DNA of 58,129 bases from Bacillus sp. MM2020_1 (lineage in GTDB: Bacteria > Bacillota > Bacilli > Bacillales > Cytobacillaceae): the NCBI GenBank assembly GCA_011250595.1, contig JAANMP010000030.1, forward strand, positions 1 through 58,129, in the 5' to 3' direction. This document shows, piece by piece, positions 1 to 7,564 of this stretch. Position numbers and translations under genes: made by a program. The notes beneath the pieces are model-generated. The model did no database searches, was not told where the DNA came from, and was given only the letters and a program-made list of their open reading frames with translations. Positions within the stretch are counted from its first letter, which is position 1; each line of letters starts with the position of its first letter.

Positions 1-46
1 TGAAAATCTTTATTGATGTTGAAAATTATGATTAGAAGGAGTATTT

Positions 47-862
47 ATGACAGATCGACATTTAATTGCATTAGATTTAGATGGGACATTATTAAAAGAT
101 GATAAAACGATTTCTTTAAAAACAAAGGGCATTTTAAAAAAAGCAAGAGAACAAGGTCATATCGTTATGATTGCAACAGGAAGGCCTTATCGTTCCAGTG
201 AGATGTATTATCGGGAATTGGATTTGGACACACCCATTGTCAATTTCAATGGAGCCTTTATGCATCACCCTCGAAATCCTGACTGGGGATTTTATCATGA
301 ACCCCTGGATGTGAAGGTAGCAAAAGAAATTGTTGAAGCATGCAGAAGTTTTCACTTCCATAACATTATTGCCGAAGTAATTGATGATGTTTATTTCCAT
401 TACCATGATGAGAAGCTTTTAGATATTTTTAACTTTGGAAATCCAAAAATCACTACAGGTGATTTAGCAAATTATTTGAATGATTCGCCCACTAGTTTGT
501 TAATCCATACGGAAGAGGATCAATTAAAAACAATCCGTGATCATTTATCGGCTGTTCATGCAGAAGTGATTGATCACCGAAGTTGGGCTGCACCTTGGCA
601 TGTAATTGAAATTATTAAGGTTGGTTTAAATAAGGCTGTTGGGTTAAAAAAGGCTTCTGATTATTATGGTATTCCTTCGGATAGAGTTGTTGCCTTTGGC
701 GATGAAGACAACGATCTAGAAATGCTTGAGTATGCCGGGCATGGTATTGCGATGGGTAATGCAATTGAAAAAGTTAAAAATATTGCAAATGACGTAACTT
801 TGAGCAACGAAGAAGATGGTGTTGCTCAATATTTGGCAGATTTGTTAAAGATAAATTATTAA
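47..862 (+). CDS. yitU: Cof-type HAD phosphatase, YitU-like
   Basis: A 271-residue haloacid dehalogenase-superfamily hydrolase of the Cof/IIB type. The nucleophile motif DLDGT begins at D10, and the acidic motif GDEDNDLEML lies at residues 218-227. The cap domain sits between them, as expected for class IIB. B. subtilis YitU is one of several HAD enzymes reported to dephosphorylate a riboflavin-pathway intermediate; the substrate here is inferred from that relationship. The start ATG follows an AGGAG at 36-40. Gene order next to a DUF3813 gene and yitT matches B. subtilis, which supports the assignment. The protein is cytosolic by sequence (no signal or membrane segment). Confidence 0.85.
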   Translation: MTDRHLIALDLDGTLLKDDKTISLKTKGILKKAREQGHIVMIATGRPYRSSEMYYRELDLDTPIVNFNGAFMHHPRNPDWGFYHEPLDVKVAKEIVEACRSFHFHNIIAEVIDDVYFHYHDEKLLDIFNFGNPKITTGDLANYLNDSPTSLLIHTEEDQLKTIRDHLSAVHAEVIDHRSWAAPWHVIEIIKVGLNKAVGLKKASDYYGIPSDRVVAFGDEDNDLEMLEYAGHGIAMGNAIEKVKNIANDVTLSNEEDGVAQYLADLLKINY

Positions 863-973
863 CATTCTTTCACCATTGTTTACCTAAATGAACCTACCTC
901 TTTTGGTACATACTATTTTTTGAGGCAGCGTTGCTGTTTCAATTTGAGCTATGAGCATATTGGAGGGATTCGA

Positions 974-1126
974 ATGGGTAAACGAAACAAATCAAAACGC
1001 TTTGTCCAGCAAGGAGTAGATACGGTCAGCAAGCATGCGGAACGTATTCCTTATCACATGACCTACGCTGAAGCAGAAGCTCAGAAGATGGCCAATGTGC
1101 AAGAATCCTCGCTTGGAGGAATATAA
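974..1126 (+). CDS. Small basic protein of unknown function (50 aa)
   Basis: A 50-residue protein starting MGKRNKSKRF, with a basic N-terminus and a mixed-charge C-terminal half rich in Ala and Glu. The start is fixed by a GGAGGG at 962-967 seven bases before the ATG. Its stop codon lies two bases from the start of the next gene, whose ribosome site is inside this gene, so the two are probably translationally linked. There is no membrane segment or signal. I do not recognise the family. Its size and basic character recall small spore proteins of Bacillaceae, but no known SASP motif is visible, so function is left open. Confidence 0.7.
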   Translation: MGKRNKSKRFVQQGVDTVSKHAERIPYHMTYAEAEAQKMANVQESSLGGI

Positions 1127-1127
1127 C

Positions 1128-1313
1128 ATGGGAAACCAATTGTTCCAAGAAGCACGAAGATTTGTTGAAATGGCGAAGTCTGCCAACCCAGCTGAAACTG
1201 ATTCTGCTGTTGCGAAGGCTAAAAATGCATTAAGTTCTGCTTATGCAAATTCGACTGTAGCAGAGCAAGCACAGCTCCAACAAATGCAACAAGAGCTTGA
1301 ACAGATGACTTAA
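1128..1313 (+). CDS. yizC: DUF3813-type small protein (YizC-like)
   Basis: A 61-residue, Ala- and Gln-rich protein predicted to be mostly helical. The start MGNQLFQEARRFVEMAK resembles the DUF3813 proteins found beside yitU in Bacillus. The ATG at 1128 is chosen because GGAGG at 1115-1119 precedes it by eight bases; an in-frame start further upstream would overlap the previous gene. It follows the 50-residue gene by one base and is closed by a hairpin terminator at 1319-1350. Function is unknown. The symbol rests on synteny (yitU-yizC-yitT) as well as the sequence. Confidence 0.7.
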   Translation: MGNQLFQEARRFVEMAKSANPAETDSAVAKAKNALSSAYANSTVAEQAQLQQMQQELEQMT

Positions 1314-1318
1314 AACAG

Positions 1319-1350
1319 AAAAGCGGAGGCGCCAAGGCGCTTCCGCTTTT
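1319..1350. terminator. Bidirectional terminator between yizC and yitT
   Basis: A GC-rich stem AAGCGGAGGCGCC pairs with GGCGCTTCCGCTT around a very short loop, flanked by A and T runs on both sides. It lies exactly between two convergent genes and can serve both. Confidence 0.85.
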
Positions 1351-2193
1351 CTACTCTTTTCGAAAAAATCCATAGATATTTGTCGTTTGAATGATATTTG
1401 TAAAGGCCTTTGGATCCACTTCCTTTAGGATTCTTTCTAAATCATAAAGTTCATAGCGGGTAATCACCACCATTAACATTTCTCTCGCTTCGTTTGAAAA
1501 AGCCCCTTTTGCAGGAAGGATCGTTATCCCTCGCACAAGTCTCTCCTGGATAGCCTTTTTCATTTCATCCGTCTTTTTGGTAATAATCATGGCCGTGAGT
1601 TTTGCATGTCTAGTATGAATGGCGTCAATCACTCTTGTTGAAGTATATAATGTTACAAGCGTATAAAGAGCTTTTTCCCAGCCATACAAAAATCCGGCTG
1701 TTATAATAATTACCCCATTTATAACCAACATATAGGGACCAATCGGCTTATCCTTCATTCTCGATAAAACCATGGCAATGATATCAACACCACCTGTTGA
1801 GGCCCCCCATTTCAACGTAATCCCGACACCCACGGCTTGGATTACACCACCAAAAACAGCATTTAAAAGGATGTCTCCTGAAACTTGTTTTATCGGAATG
1901 AGTGTTAAAAATAGTGAGGACAGAGCAACACTTATAAAGCTATAAACTGTAAAGGATTTCCCTACCTTTTTCCATCCTAGAATGGCCACAGGAATATTCA
2001 ATAAAAATAATAAGAAGCCTAATGAAACTTGGATGGGAGTATAGTCACCCAACACCTTTGAAAGAAGTTGTGCTATTCCCGTAAATCCACTTGAATAAAT
2101 GTTTGCCGGTATTAAAAATAAATTCATCGCTAGCGCAACTAACAATGAACCAGCTGTCACCACTGCCAGTTTTTTTATCTGGAGCCATATCAT
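1351..2193 (-). CDS. yitT: YitT family membrane protein (DUF161/DUF2179)
   Basis: A 280-residue protein with about five hydrophobic helices in residues 10-170 (including the GGVIQAVGVGITLKWGASTGG segment typical of the family), followed by a soluble C-terminal DUF2179-like domain with the ending FTNIIQTTNIYGFFRKE. The family is widespread in Firmicutes and has no settled function; the C-terminal domain resembles small ligand-binding modules. The start follows AAAGGAG with good spacing. It is transcribed on its own, opposite to the adjacent degV-family gene. The size matches B. subtilis YitT. Confidence 0.85.
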   Translation of the reverse strand: MIWLQIKKLAVVTAGSLLVALAMNLFLIPANIYSSGFTGIAQLLSKVLGDYTPIQVSLGFLLFLLNIPVAILGWKKVGKSFTVYSFISVALSSLFLTLIPIKQVSGDILLNAVFGGVIQAVGVGITLKWGASTGGVDIIAMVLSRMKDKPIGPYMLVINGVIIITAGFLYGWEKALYTLVTLYTSTRVIDAIHTRHAKLTAMIITKKTDEMKKAIQERLVRGITILPAKGAFSNEAREMLMVVITRYELYDLERILKEVDPKAFTNIIQTTNIYGFFRKE

Positions 2194-2316
2194 ATTAATT
2201 TCTCCTTTATATTGAAATTGTGAACTGTTTTATACTTTGTGGTGAATGATAATTGTATTTTAAGTATGAAACCGATAAACTGAAACTATAAATTAGCTTG
2301 AAAGCAGGTGAGCTTA

Positions 2317-3183
2317 ATGCAGGTAAGAATACTGGCTGATAGCGCATGCGATTTACCAAAAAGTTTTTATGAAGAGAATCATGTCACAATATTTCCATTA
2401 AAAGTTGAGATTAACGGCAAGGAATATGAAGATGTAAAAACAATTGATCCAAACACCGTTTATGAAGCAATCCGAACTGGCATTGTTCCAAAAACCTCTC
2501 AGGTATCTCCACTTTTGTTTGAGGAAGTATTTACCGAAATGGCTGAAAAAAAACAAGACGGGATATACATAGCCTTTTCTTCCGAGTTATCTGGTACATA
2601 TTCCACCGCTGTTATGATTCTTGACCAAGTGAAGGAAAAATATCCAAATTTTAATTTAACGATTGTTGATACCAAATGTGCATCGCTTGGGTTTGGTCTT
2701 GTGGTTAAAGAAGCCGCAGCTCTCGCCCTGAAAAGTGTAAGTAAAGAAAAGATTTTAGAAGATGTTCTGTTTAGAAGCCAGCACATGGAACATCTTTTTA
2801 CTGTTGAAGATTTAGATTATTTAGCAAAGGGTGGCCGTGTATCAAAAGCCTCTGCTTTCTTAGGGGGATTATTGAATATTAAGCCCATCTTAAATGTGGA
2901 AGACGGGAAACTTGTCCCCATTGAAAAAATACGCGGGAAGAAAAAAGTTATGCGGCGTATCATTGAAATCATGAAAGAACGCGGGGCAAATATGGAAGAC
3001 CAAGTAATTGGGATTAGCCAAGCCGATTGTGAAGAAACTACATTAGAATTGAAAGCCATGATTGAAGAAGAATTCCAACCCAAAGAAGTATTCATTACTT
3101 CAATTGGCTCTGCCGTTGGGTCACATACAGGTGCAGGAACCATCGCTATTTTCTTTTTAAATGAAATACCATCTTCAAATTAA
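2317..3183 (+). CDS. yitS: DegV family fatty-acid binding protein
   Basis: A 288-residue DegV/FakB-type protein. Family hallmarks are ILADSACDLP near the N-terminus, the TSQVSP and FSSELSGTYSTA loops that bind the fatty-acid carboxylate, the GGRVSKASAFLGGLLNIKPIL stretch, and the final GSAVGSHTGAGT. FakB proteins present fatty acids to the kinase FakA for incorporation into phospholipid; this role is inferred from the family. I start at ATG 2317 because AGGTGA at 2306-2311 is correctly placed for it. A GTG nine bases upstream is in frame, but lies inside that ribosome site. A terminator follows directly. Confidence 0.9.
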   Translation: MQVRILADSACDLPKSFYEENHVTIFPLKVEINGKEYEDVKTIDPNTVYEAIRTGIVPKTSQVSPLLFEEVFTEMAEKKQDGIYIAFSSELSGTYSTAVMILDQVKEKYPNFNLTIVDTKCASLGFGLVVKEAAALALKSVSKEKILEDVLFRSQHMEHLFTVEDLDYLAKGGRVSKASAFLGGLLNIKPILNVEDGKLVPIEKIRGKKKVMRRIIEIMKERGANMEDQVIGISQADCEETTLELKAMIEEEFQPKEVFITSIGSAVGSHTGAGTIAIFFLNEIPSSN

Positions 3184-3221
3184 AAAAATGAGTGGGGTTT
3201 AAACACCGCACTCATTTTTCA
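3184..3221 (+). terminator. Rho-independent terminator after degV gene
   Basis: The stem AAAATGAGTG-GGGT / ACACCG-CACTCATTTT closes around TTAA and is followed by a T run. It sits immediately after the stop codon; the flanking A/T tracts could also let it end the minus-strand tiny gene that follows. Confidence 0.75.
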
Positions 3222-3226
3222 TTCAT

Positions 3227-3358
3227 CTATTTATGGTCTGTCTTCTTGGAATATTGATTTTTTCCAGCTTGACGATTTTTTTCGCGCATCATATTCTTTT
3301 CATGGCGAAGGGCATTGTTGTCTTTTGCTTTTTTATCGTTGTCTGATGTGTGTGGCAT
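3227..3358 (-). CDS. Tiny DUF3941-like protein (43 aa)
   Basis: A 43-residue, highly charged and hydrophilic protein starting MPHTSDNDKKAKDNNALRHE and ending in KKTDHK. Composition and ending resemble the DUF3941 mini-proteins of Bacillus; that match is from memory. The start ATG is preceded by AAAGGGG nine bases upstream, a strong site that supports real translation. There is no membrane segment. The protein looks intrinsically disordered. It lies downstream of cvfB on the same strand, with a 66-base gap. Confidence 0.7.
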   Translation of the reverse strand: MPHTSDNDKKAKDNNALRHEKNMMREKNRQAGKNQYSKKTDHK

Positions 3359-3424
3359 AAGCTTACCCCTTTCAAATGGATTCACTTTAGTTTCTGTCAA
3401 TTTGAAAAGAGTATGTAAAACACC

Positions 3425-4288
3425 TTAATCTTTCTTCACATATGTCCAATTGCCCTCTTGGTACACCCTGCCCTCTTTCATAAGCTTTCCAAGTGCACGT
3501 TTGAAGGCACCTTTACTCAAATCGAAACGATCCTTTATATCTTCAGGCATGCTTTTATCGTTATATGGCATGGCACCATTTCTGCTCATTAGATATTCAT
3601 ATATCCGTTCTGCATCTAGATCCTGCGATTCCTCTTTCCTTGCTAATAAAGAAACGTTAATCGTTCCGTCTTCCTTAACGTCAATAATCCGTCCCTCAAC
3701 CTTTTGACCTATACGAGGCTCTTCCAGTCTTTGTGATTCATGAATAAACCCTTTGAAGCCTTCTATTGTATAAATCCAACTGCCTACTTTAGCTGTACGA
3801 TAAATATGGCCCTGCACATTTTTATTAAAGTTTTCTCTTGTTGCTTTCACGGATATGGATTCAATCACCTGGTCACTGGCCAGCTTTGCGTAAAGAAGAT
3901 AGGTACTGCTAAGCTTTAAAGTAATATAGACTAAATCTCCTGGCTTCGGCCATACTGACTTATGCACAGGCAAATCATCGATTCCTAATAGAATATCCTT
4001 TGGAAGGCCAATATTTATGAAGACGCCAATTCTCGGATTAACGTCTGTTGCTTTAACCCAAGCATAGCGTCCAATTGCTACCTCTGGAGTCGTAGTTGAT
4101 GCAGAGATTCGACCTTCTGAATCAACATAAAGAAACACTTCAACTTGATCTTCTACTTCTAATTCTTGGTTGGCTTGATTTGTATGCAGCAGAACATCTT
4201 CATTTCCGTCTGTTAAAAAATAGCCAAATGAAGCCTTGCGGGCTACTGTTAATGTGGTCGTTTGACCGATAAGTTCATTTAAAGACAT
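3425..4288 (-). CDS. cvfB: CvfB/YitL S1-domain RNA-binding protein
   Basis: A 287-residue protein built from consecutive OB/S1-like domains. An N-terminal domain contains ARKASFGYFLTDG, a second covers about residues 65-140, a third contains GQKVEGRIIDVKEDGTINVSL at about 190-215, and a winged-helix domain ends the protein (about residues 225-285). This order is that of CvfB (YitL in B. subtilis, Spr in others), an RNA-binding regulator that affects virulence-factor expression in staphylococci. The length matches the family. It is divergently transcribed from the YajQ-type gene. Confidence 0.88.
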   Translation of the reverse strand: MSLNELIGQTTTLTVARKASFGYFLTDGNEDVLLHTNQANQELEVEDQVEVFLYVDSEGRISASTTTPEVAIGRYAWVKATDVNPRIGVFINIGLPKDILLGIDDLPVHKSVWPKPGDLVYITLKLSSTYLLYAKLASDQVIESISVKATRENFNKNVQGHIYRTAKVGSWIYTIEGFKGFIHESQRLEEPRIGQKVEGRIIDVKEDGTINVSLLARKEESQDLDAERIYEYLMSRNGAMPYNDKSMPEDIKDRFDLSKGAFKRALGKLMKEGRVYQEGNWTYVKKD

Positions 4289-4425
4289 ATATAACTCCTT
4301 CTTTCTTTTTCGGAGAATTTTCCTAAGCGGTTGTTACAACTGCTATATTTTACTATAATGTACCCATAAAGGGAAACTATAGCAGGTTTGATTTCAATAT
4401 ATAGTTATAAAATGGAGGTTTGTTT

Positions 4426-4923
4426 ATGTCAAAAGATAGCTCATTTGATATTGTTTCTCAAGTCGATTTATCTGAAGTTTCAAATGCGATTGCCCAAACA
4501 ATGAAGGAAATTGGCACGCGCTATGATTTTAAGGGCAGTAAAAGTGAAGTCTCACTTGATAAAGAAAAAGAAGAGCTGGTTCTTATTTCAGATGATGAAT
4601 ATAAAATGGACCAGCTGAAAGACGTTTTATTTAGCAAATTAATGAAACGAAGCGTTCCGGTTAGAAATCTTGACTACGGGAAAGTTGAAAAGGCATCGGG
4701 TGGAACAGTTCGTCAAAGAGCTAAATTGGTTCAAGGTATCGATAAAGAAAATGCAAAAAAAATCAATACCATTATTAAAAACAGCGGCGTCAAAGTAAAA
4801 AGTCAGGTTCAAGATGACCAGGTCCGTGTGAGCGGGAAGAACCGCGATGATTTACAAAAAATAATCTCCCTTGTTCGCGATGCTGACTTAACTGTGGATG
4901 TACAGTTTATTAATTATCGATAA
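4426..4923 (+). CDS. yitK: YajQ/YitK family nucleotide-binding protein
   Basis: A 165-residue YajQ-family protein with the characteristic opening [18 protein letters not shown] and the [12 protein letters not shown] and [23 protein letters not shown] stretches, forming two ferredoxin-like halves. YajQ proteins bind nucleotides, and a Xanthomonas member binds cyclic di-GMP; a link here to the c-di-GMP-regulated pilus locus is only a possibility. ATG 4426 is preferred over an upstream TTG because GGAGG at 4414-4418 is seven bases before it. The length is the family norm, and a terminator follows. Confidence 0.9.
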   Translation: MSKDSSFDIVSQVDLSEVSNAIAQTMKEIGTRYDFKGSKSEVSLDKEKEELVLISDDEYKMDQLKDVLFSKLMKRSVPVRNLDYGKVEKASGGTVRQRAKLVQGIDKENAKKINTIIKNSGVKVKSQVQDDQVRVSGKNRDDLQKIISLVRDADLTVDVQFINYR

Positions 4924-4932
4924 AAGCAAAAG

Positions 4933-4963
4933 GCGGAAGGATTTAAAATCCTTTCGTTTTTTT
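4933..4963 (+). terminator. Terminator after yitK
   Basis: The stem CGGAAGGATTT / AAATCCTTTCG is followed by seven T residues. Confidence 0.85.
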
Positions 4964-5037
4964 ATTATCTTTATTTTTCATAATTTGCACCATTTATCTA
5001 AAACTATTAGAGAGTAATCACTTGGAGGTTTTAGGAA

Positions 5038-5910
5038 ATGAGTAACAATCAAAAGCAACAAAAGCAGACCTTTCCACCACAGCATCAGAACCACCAGCCA
5101 GGAATAGAAAGTGAAATGAATCCTCGGCCCATTTCAGTTGATCCTAATTATAAGCCTGGAGGAAAATTAACTGGGAAAACAGCGATTATTACTGGAGGCG
5201 ACAGCGGGATTGGCAAATCTGTTGCGATTTATTTTGCCAAAGAAGGAGCAGACGTAGCAATTGTCTATTTAGAAGAGCATCAAGATGCAGAAGAAACTAA
5301 GCAATTGATCGAAGCCGAAGGTCGAAGATGTCTTTTATATTCAGGCGACATTGGCAATGAAGATTTTTGTAAGGAGACTGTCAATAAGATTCATTCTGAA
5401 TTTGGCAGGTTAGATATCCTTGTCAATAACGCTGCGGAGCAACATCCGCAAAAAAGCTTATTATCGATTACTTCACAACAATTGGAAAAAACATTCCGAA
5501 CCAATATATTCTCCTTTTTTTATATGACGAAAATGGCCCTGCCTTTTCTAAAACAGGGTGCATCCATCATAAATACTGCCTCGATTACTGCTTATAAGGG
5601 GAATGAACAATTATTAGATTACTCAGCAACAAAAGGTGCGGTGGTTTCCTTTACCCGCTCATTGGCAATGTCGCTCGCACCTCAAGGGATTCGTGTGAAC
5701 GGTGTGGCCCCGGGTCCGATTTGGACACCACTCATTCCATCGACTTTCCCGGCTGATCAAGTTGCTGTTTTTGGGTCAAGCACCCCAATGGGTAGAGCTG
5801 GCCAACCCTTTGAATTGGCTGCGAGCTATGTTTACCTGGCATCAGATGACTCATCCTATGTTAGCGGGCAAATGATTCATGTAAATGGCGGGGAGATTGT
5901 TAATGGATAA
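5038..5910 (+). CDS. SDR family oxidoreductase (YhxD/YghA type)
   Basis: A 290-residue short-chain dehydrogenase with a 45-residue hydrophilic, Gln/Pro-rich N-terminal extension (MSNNQKQQKQTFPPQHQ...) typical of the stress-linked YhdF/YhxD/YghA group. The Rossmann motif TGGDSGIGKS lies near residue 53, NNAAEQHP is the structural NAG-type motif, and the catalytic set is NTAS...YSATK. The C-terminus SSYVSGQMIHVNGGEIVNG is also standard. The substrate is unknown; many relatives are annotated as glucose dehydrogenase or general stress protein. The start follows GGAGG. It is a single gene with a terminator shared with the convergent GH13 gene. Confidence 0.88.
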   Translation: MSNNQKQQKQTFPPQHQNHQPGIESEMNPRPISVDPNYKPGGKLTGKTAIITGGDSGIGKSVAIYFAKEGADVAIVYLEEHQDAEETKQLIEAEGRRCLLYSGDIGNEDFCKETVNKIHSEFGRLDILVNNAAEQHPQKSLLSITSQQLEKTFRTNIFSFFYMTKMALPFLKQGASIINTASITAYKGNEQLLDYSATKGAVVSFTRSLAMSLAPQGIRVNGVAPGPIWTPLIPSTFPADQVAVFGSSTPMGRAGQPFELAASYVYLASDDSSYVSGQMIHVNGGEIVNG

Positions 5911-5938
5911 AAAAGTCGGGGAATATCCCCGACTTTTT
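5911..5938. terminator. Bidirectional terminator between SDR and GH13 genes
   Basis: A perfect stem AAAAAGTCGGGGA / TCCCCGACTTTTT lies between convergent genes; its right edge touches the stop codon of the minus-strand gene. Confidence 0.9.
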
Positions 5939-7448
5939 ATCTTTTTCGTTTCCTTATTTTATAAAGAAATAAGAAACACAACAGGTATACAACAACTAAG
6001 CTTGCGATTAATGAAAATTTGATGCCACTTTTCTCAGCTAACACATATATTTCCGAGTTATCCCGATCAAGAATAATCATATATTTATTATCTTTACTAA
6101 CAATTTTATCTCCGGCAAGCAAGCCTCGCAGCTCTTTCCCACCTTCAATCTGACTGCTTGTTAAGGTAACACTTTGGGATTTGCCCGTATTATTGATTGC
6201 AATAATGGACGTTTCACCTTTATATACTCGTTTATAAACAGCCATCCCGTTTTGATCATAAAGCATTTCCATCGTCCCTCTTGTTAAAGAAGGAAGTGTA
6301 TTTCTTAATTCCCCCACCTTGGTTATATAATCAATTAGTTCCTTTTCCGCCCGAAAGCTCATTTGCCCGCGGTTATCCGGGATTTCTCCCCCATTTAAGG
6401 CAATCTCTGTTCCATAATAAAAAAGAGGAATTCCCGGAGTTGTATATAAATATACCAATGCTGTTTTCCAGCGGGAGCCTGGGAATTGTTTCTTTGCGAC
6501 AATGTCACTTGTAAATCTTGACGTATATTCGTTATCCATAAAATTAGCTCTTAAAAAGGAGTTCTGACCATTATCACCATCTGAATAAAGTTCGCGGAAG
6601 GACTGATCTGTTCCTGCAAATGTTTTTCTCAACTTTTCACTGTATGAGTAATTAACTATGCTGTCTATTCCGGCACCTTCATACTTTTTCAAATCAGTTG
6701 AAGTATTTTTTGACATTACTCCCATTAGAAAGAAGTTCTTCTTTTCCTGCTTAACTTCATTTGAAAAATCATTCCAAAAACTTATGGGAACATAATTTAC
6801 TTCTGGTAGACTCATCCCATCTATATCTGTTTTATCAATCCACCATTTTGCTGCCTCGATTAAATATTTTTTAACTTCCGGGTTGTCCTGATTCAAGTCA
6901 GGTAATCCTTCAATCCAGCCCTTTTCAAGTACTGTCTGATTTTCATTTTCATCTGGGATAGACTGTTTTTTATGGAACCAGTTCTGCTTGATAGGATCAC
7001 TTAACCACGGATGGTCTGCCGCTACATTATTCGTAACAAAATCAATCATTACCTTCATCTTGCGGTTATGTGCTTCTTTTACTAATGTTTGAAAAGACTT
7101 CAAAGTTCCAAAATGCTCATCCACTTTGTAAAAATCATTCACCCAAAAGCCATGGTACCCATTTTTCGTATTGTCAAAAATTGGTGTTAAGCGAATTGCG
7201 GTGAATCCCATTTCATGTATGTAATCCAATTTATCAATAATACCTTTAATATCCCCGCCGTTATATGCTAATGGATCTTTTGCGTTTACATCCATGTCAT
7301 TTTTTCTATCTCCATTGTTGAAACGATCGACCATGATAGAATAAACGGATTCATCCTGCCACAAGCGGTCTTCCTTTTCAACCGCAGCATTGGCAGGAAG
7401 CGATGAATTAAGTAATAACAGAATTAAAATGAGTGTAATTTTTTTCAT
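5937..7448 (-). CDS. Membrane-anchored GH13 alpha-amylase-like protein lacking catalytic residues
   Basis: A 503-residue protein with a signal peptide (residues 1-21, cleavage near ANA-AVE), a GH13 TIM barrel (about 30-380), a C-terminal beta domain, and a membrane helix at about 476-495 followed by KIRKRKR. The overall fold is clear: NGGDIKGIIDKLDYI, GYHGFWVNDFYKVDEHFG, DLNQDNPEVKKYL and TTPGIPLFYYGTEIALNGG are ordinary GH13 text. However, the nucleophile motif DGFRLD reads DGMSLP (expected Arg 213 and Asp 215 are Ser and Pro). The acid GE reads GV (Val 244) in LMGVM. The DNHD motif reads DNEY (Glu 307, Tyr 308), and region I ends NN rather than NH. There is no frameshift and a strong AGGAGGG site, so it appears to be a maintained non-enzymatic protein, perhaps a glucan-binding surface protein. 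Confidence 0.85.
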   Translation of the reverse strand: MKKITLILILLLLNSSLPANAAVEKEDRLWQDESVYSIMVDRFNNGDRKNDMDVNAKDPLAYNGGDIKGIIDKLDYIHEMGFTAIRLTPIFDNTKNGYHGFWVNDFYKVDEHFGTLKSFQTLVKEAHNRKMKVMIDFVTNNVAADHPWLSDPIKQNWFHKKQSIPDENENQTVLEKGWIEGLPDLNQDNPEVKKYLIEAAKWWIDKTDIDGMSLPEVNYVPISFWNDFSNEVKQEKKNFFLMGVMSKNTSTDLKKYEGAGIDSIVNYSYSEKLRKTFAGTDQSFRELYSDGDNGQNSFLRANFMDNEYTSRFTSDIVAKKQFPGSRWKTALVYLYTTPGIPLFYYGTEIALNGGEIPDNRGQMSFRAEKELIDYITKVGELRNTLPSLTRGTMEMLYDQNGMAVYKRVYKGETSIIAINNTGKSQSVTLTSSQIEGGKELRGLLAGDKIVSKDNKYMIILDRDNSEIYVLAEKSGIKFSLIASLVVVYLLCFLFLYKIRKRKR

Positions 7449-7564
7449 ATAGTTATATCCCTCCTCTAAAAAAGAGAAGAGGATATCCCCTTCCCTACAC
7501 CCATTTTAATCTAATCAAGTTTTTATTCCAAATTTTAAATTCTTGGATGTAACAATATTTATTC

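Noticed and set aside
3450..3707. Plus-strand 85-codon frame opposite cvfB
   Set aside because: It lies entirely within the conserved wHTH/S1 coding region on the other strand and has no start signal.
5937..7448. GH13 gene as a pseudogene
   Set aside because: There is no stop or frameshift; signal peptide, barrel text and membrane anchor are all kept, so loss is limited to catalytic positions.
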